Under the pieces are notes generated by a model. The model was not told where the DNA came from. It did not search any database and saw only the letters and a program-made list of their open reading frames with translations. Made by a program: the position numbers and the translations under genes. From the NCBI GenBank assembly GCA_913060475.1, contig CAJXSD010000010.1, positions 1-64,000 on the forward strand: 64,000 bases of DNA. The letters run 5' to 3'. Source of the stretch: an uncultured Paracoccaceae bacterium. Lineage in GTDB: Bacteria; Pseudomonadota; Alphaproteobacteria; Rhodobacterales; Rhodobacteraceae. Positions 63,290 to 64,000 of this stretch are shown here, piece after piece (within the stretch, counting starts at the first letter, position 1; each line of letters begins with the position of its first letter).

Positions 63290-64000
63290 TTTCTGTTGAA
63301 CTGGCCCTGACACATCTGTTTGACTTGGCCCCCCGCATGGGAACCGAATGCGTGCCCTTGGATCAGGCCAACGGGCGCATTTTGGCCCGTGATGTGTCCG
63401 CGCAGCGCGATCAGCCGCCCTTTGCCGCCTCGGCGATGGATGGCTATGCGGTGCAATCGGCGGACATTCGTGCAGGCCAGCCGTTAACCGTCATCGGCGA
63501 AAGCGCGGCGGGCCATCGCTATCACGGTGTGGTGCAGTCGGGCCAAGCGGTGCGCATTTTTACCGGCGCGCCGGTGCCAGAGGGGGCCGATTTTGTTGTC
63601 ATCCAAGAGGATGTGACGCGCGACGGGGATGTCATTATTCTGGGCGATGCCATAGGATCAGCGGCCAATATCCGCGCGCAGGGCGCAGATTTTAACGCCA
63701 GTTTGGTCGTCACCGCGCCCCGGCGTTTGGGCCCTAAGGATCTGGCGTTGCTGGCCGCGATGAATGTGGACGTGGTTGAGGTTGCGAAAAAACCGACCGT
63801 TGCCCTGATATCGACGGGGGATGAATTGGTCTATCCCGGGCAATCGCCAAACGCCGATCAAATTATTGCATCAAACCCCTTTGGTTTGGCCGCGATGGTG
63901 GCGGACATCGGTGGCACGGCGCGGATTTTGCCCATTGCGGCCGATCGTATGGATGCGCTGATGACCGCGTTTGATTTGGCCGCCGGCGCGGATGTGATTG
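63286..64000 (+). CDS. moeA: Molybdopterin molybdenumtransferase (partial, runs off the window)
   Basis: The frame opens at ATG 63286 inside the moaC stop (ATGA) and continues past the window edge; 238 residues are visible of about 390 expected. The MoeA N-terminal domains are recognisable: [12 protein letters not shown] near 46-57, [15 protein letters not shown] near 90-104 and the start of the MPT-binding domain [14 protein letters not shown] near 172-185. MoeA inserts molybdate into the molybdopterin cofactor. Confidence 0.95.
   Translation, partial: MISVELALTHLFDLAPRMGTECVPLDQANGRILARDVSAQRDQPPFAASAMDGYAVQSADIRAGQPLTVIGESAAGHRYHGVVQSGQAVRIFTGAPVPEGADFVVIQEDVTRDGDVIILGDAIGSAANIRAQGADFNASLVVTAPRRLGPKDLALLAAMNVDVVEVAKKPTVALISTGDELVYPGQSPNADQIIASNPFGLAAMVADIGGTARILPIAADRMDALMTAFDLAAGADVI

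Noticed and set aside
1-64000. CRISPR arrays, insertion sequences, prophage or conjugation genes
   Set aside because: No regularly spaced direct repeats, transposase motifs or phage structural genes were seen on either strand.

Overview
The window looks like a chromosomal segment of an alphaproteobacterium of the Rhodobacterales / Roseobacter group. Several things point there together: a DUF1638 protein with a stand-alone corrinoid protein and a betaine/homocysteine methyltransferase; an ATP synthase zeta-type inhibitor (DUF1476); a trpE - yibQ-like - trpGDC - moaC - moeA run; a compact pho locus; and two dimethylglycine-dehydrogenase-like proteins. GC content is moderate for this group. I see no phage, insertion sequence, CRISPR array or plasmid genes; almost everything is housekeeping or metabolic. 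I cannot name the genus from sequence alone.

Layout. 1-7 kb: tRNA-Asn, a metallo-beta-lactamase-fold hydrolase divergent from an EnvZ-like kinase, tRNA-Ile2(CAT), purMN, rnd, a small lipoprotein and a SufE protein. 6.6-9.3 kb: DUF1638, corrinoid protein and homocysteine methyltransferase (methionine/betaine C1 metabolism). 9.4-11.6 kb: zeta subunit, then purC-purS-purQ. 11.6-14.7 kb: a DctB/DctD-like two-component pair whose regulator lacks the GAFTGA loop. 14.7-16.6 kb: DsbB-like and YqaA-like membrane proteins, tRNA-Leu(CAA), a MobA-like nucleotidyltransferase. 16.6-21.7 kb: two head-to-head paralogous FAD/GcvT dehydrogenases, with an intergenic repeat between them and a second repeat after the right-hand gene. 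21.8-28.9 kb: CBS/CorC membrane protein, phosphoesterase, an operon of a tiny membrane protein, a large exported protein and xerD, then aroK-aroB and a PAS protein. 29.2-30.7 kb: gmk, gamma carbonic anhydrase, an unknown protein. 30.9-34.2 kb: phoR-pstB-phoU-phoB with two Pho-box-like sites but no pstSCA. 34.3-36.7 kb: an amine oxidase-like FAD enzyme, a LuxR solo and a highly structured intergenic region. 36.7-38.5 kb: rpsB-tsf. 38.6-44.4 kb: HupE/UreJ and DUF4198 genes overlapping head to head, psuK-psuG, DUF502, and a frameshifted Slam-like outer-membrane gene. 44.4-52 kb: bdhA, a candidate small RNA, a YejA-like binding protein with a tiny lipoprotein, an XRE-cupin regulator, an acyl-CoA synthetase, a FrnE-like thioredoxin-fold protein, an exported unknown, tRNA-Pro. 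52-57.4 kb: DUF192, double cold-shock protein, pdxH, fabI, gpt, PpiD-like chaperone. 57.4-64 kb: trpE, divergent polysaccharide deacetylase, trpG-trpD-trpC-moaC-moeA, the last cut by the window edge.

How it fits together. Many gene pairs overlap by one to four bases (ATGA, TAATG), marking translationally coupled operons: purSQ, aroKB, fabI-gpt, trpG-D-C and moaC-moeA. The methyltransferase cluster and the two large dehydrogenases could together route glycine betaine through dimethylglycine and sarcosine to glycine while feeding methionine synthesis. No stretch above about 300 bases lacks a gene. The most interesting non-coding signals are a four-hairpin array after the LuxR gene (36511-36668), a promoter-hairpin-terminator unit on the minus strand (45301-45410), a perfect 20-bp palindrome centred on a start codon (30728-30747) and a 14-bp inverted repeat upstream of the cold-shock gene (53285-53319).
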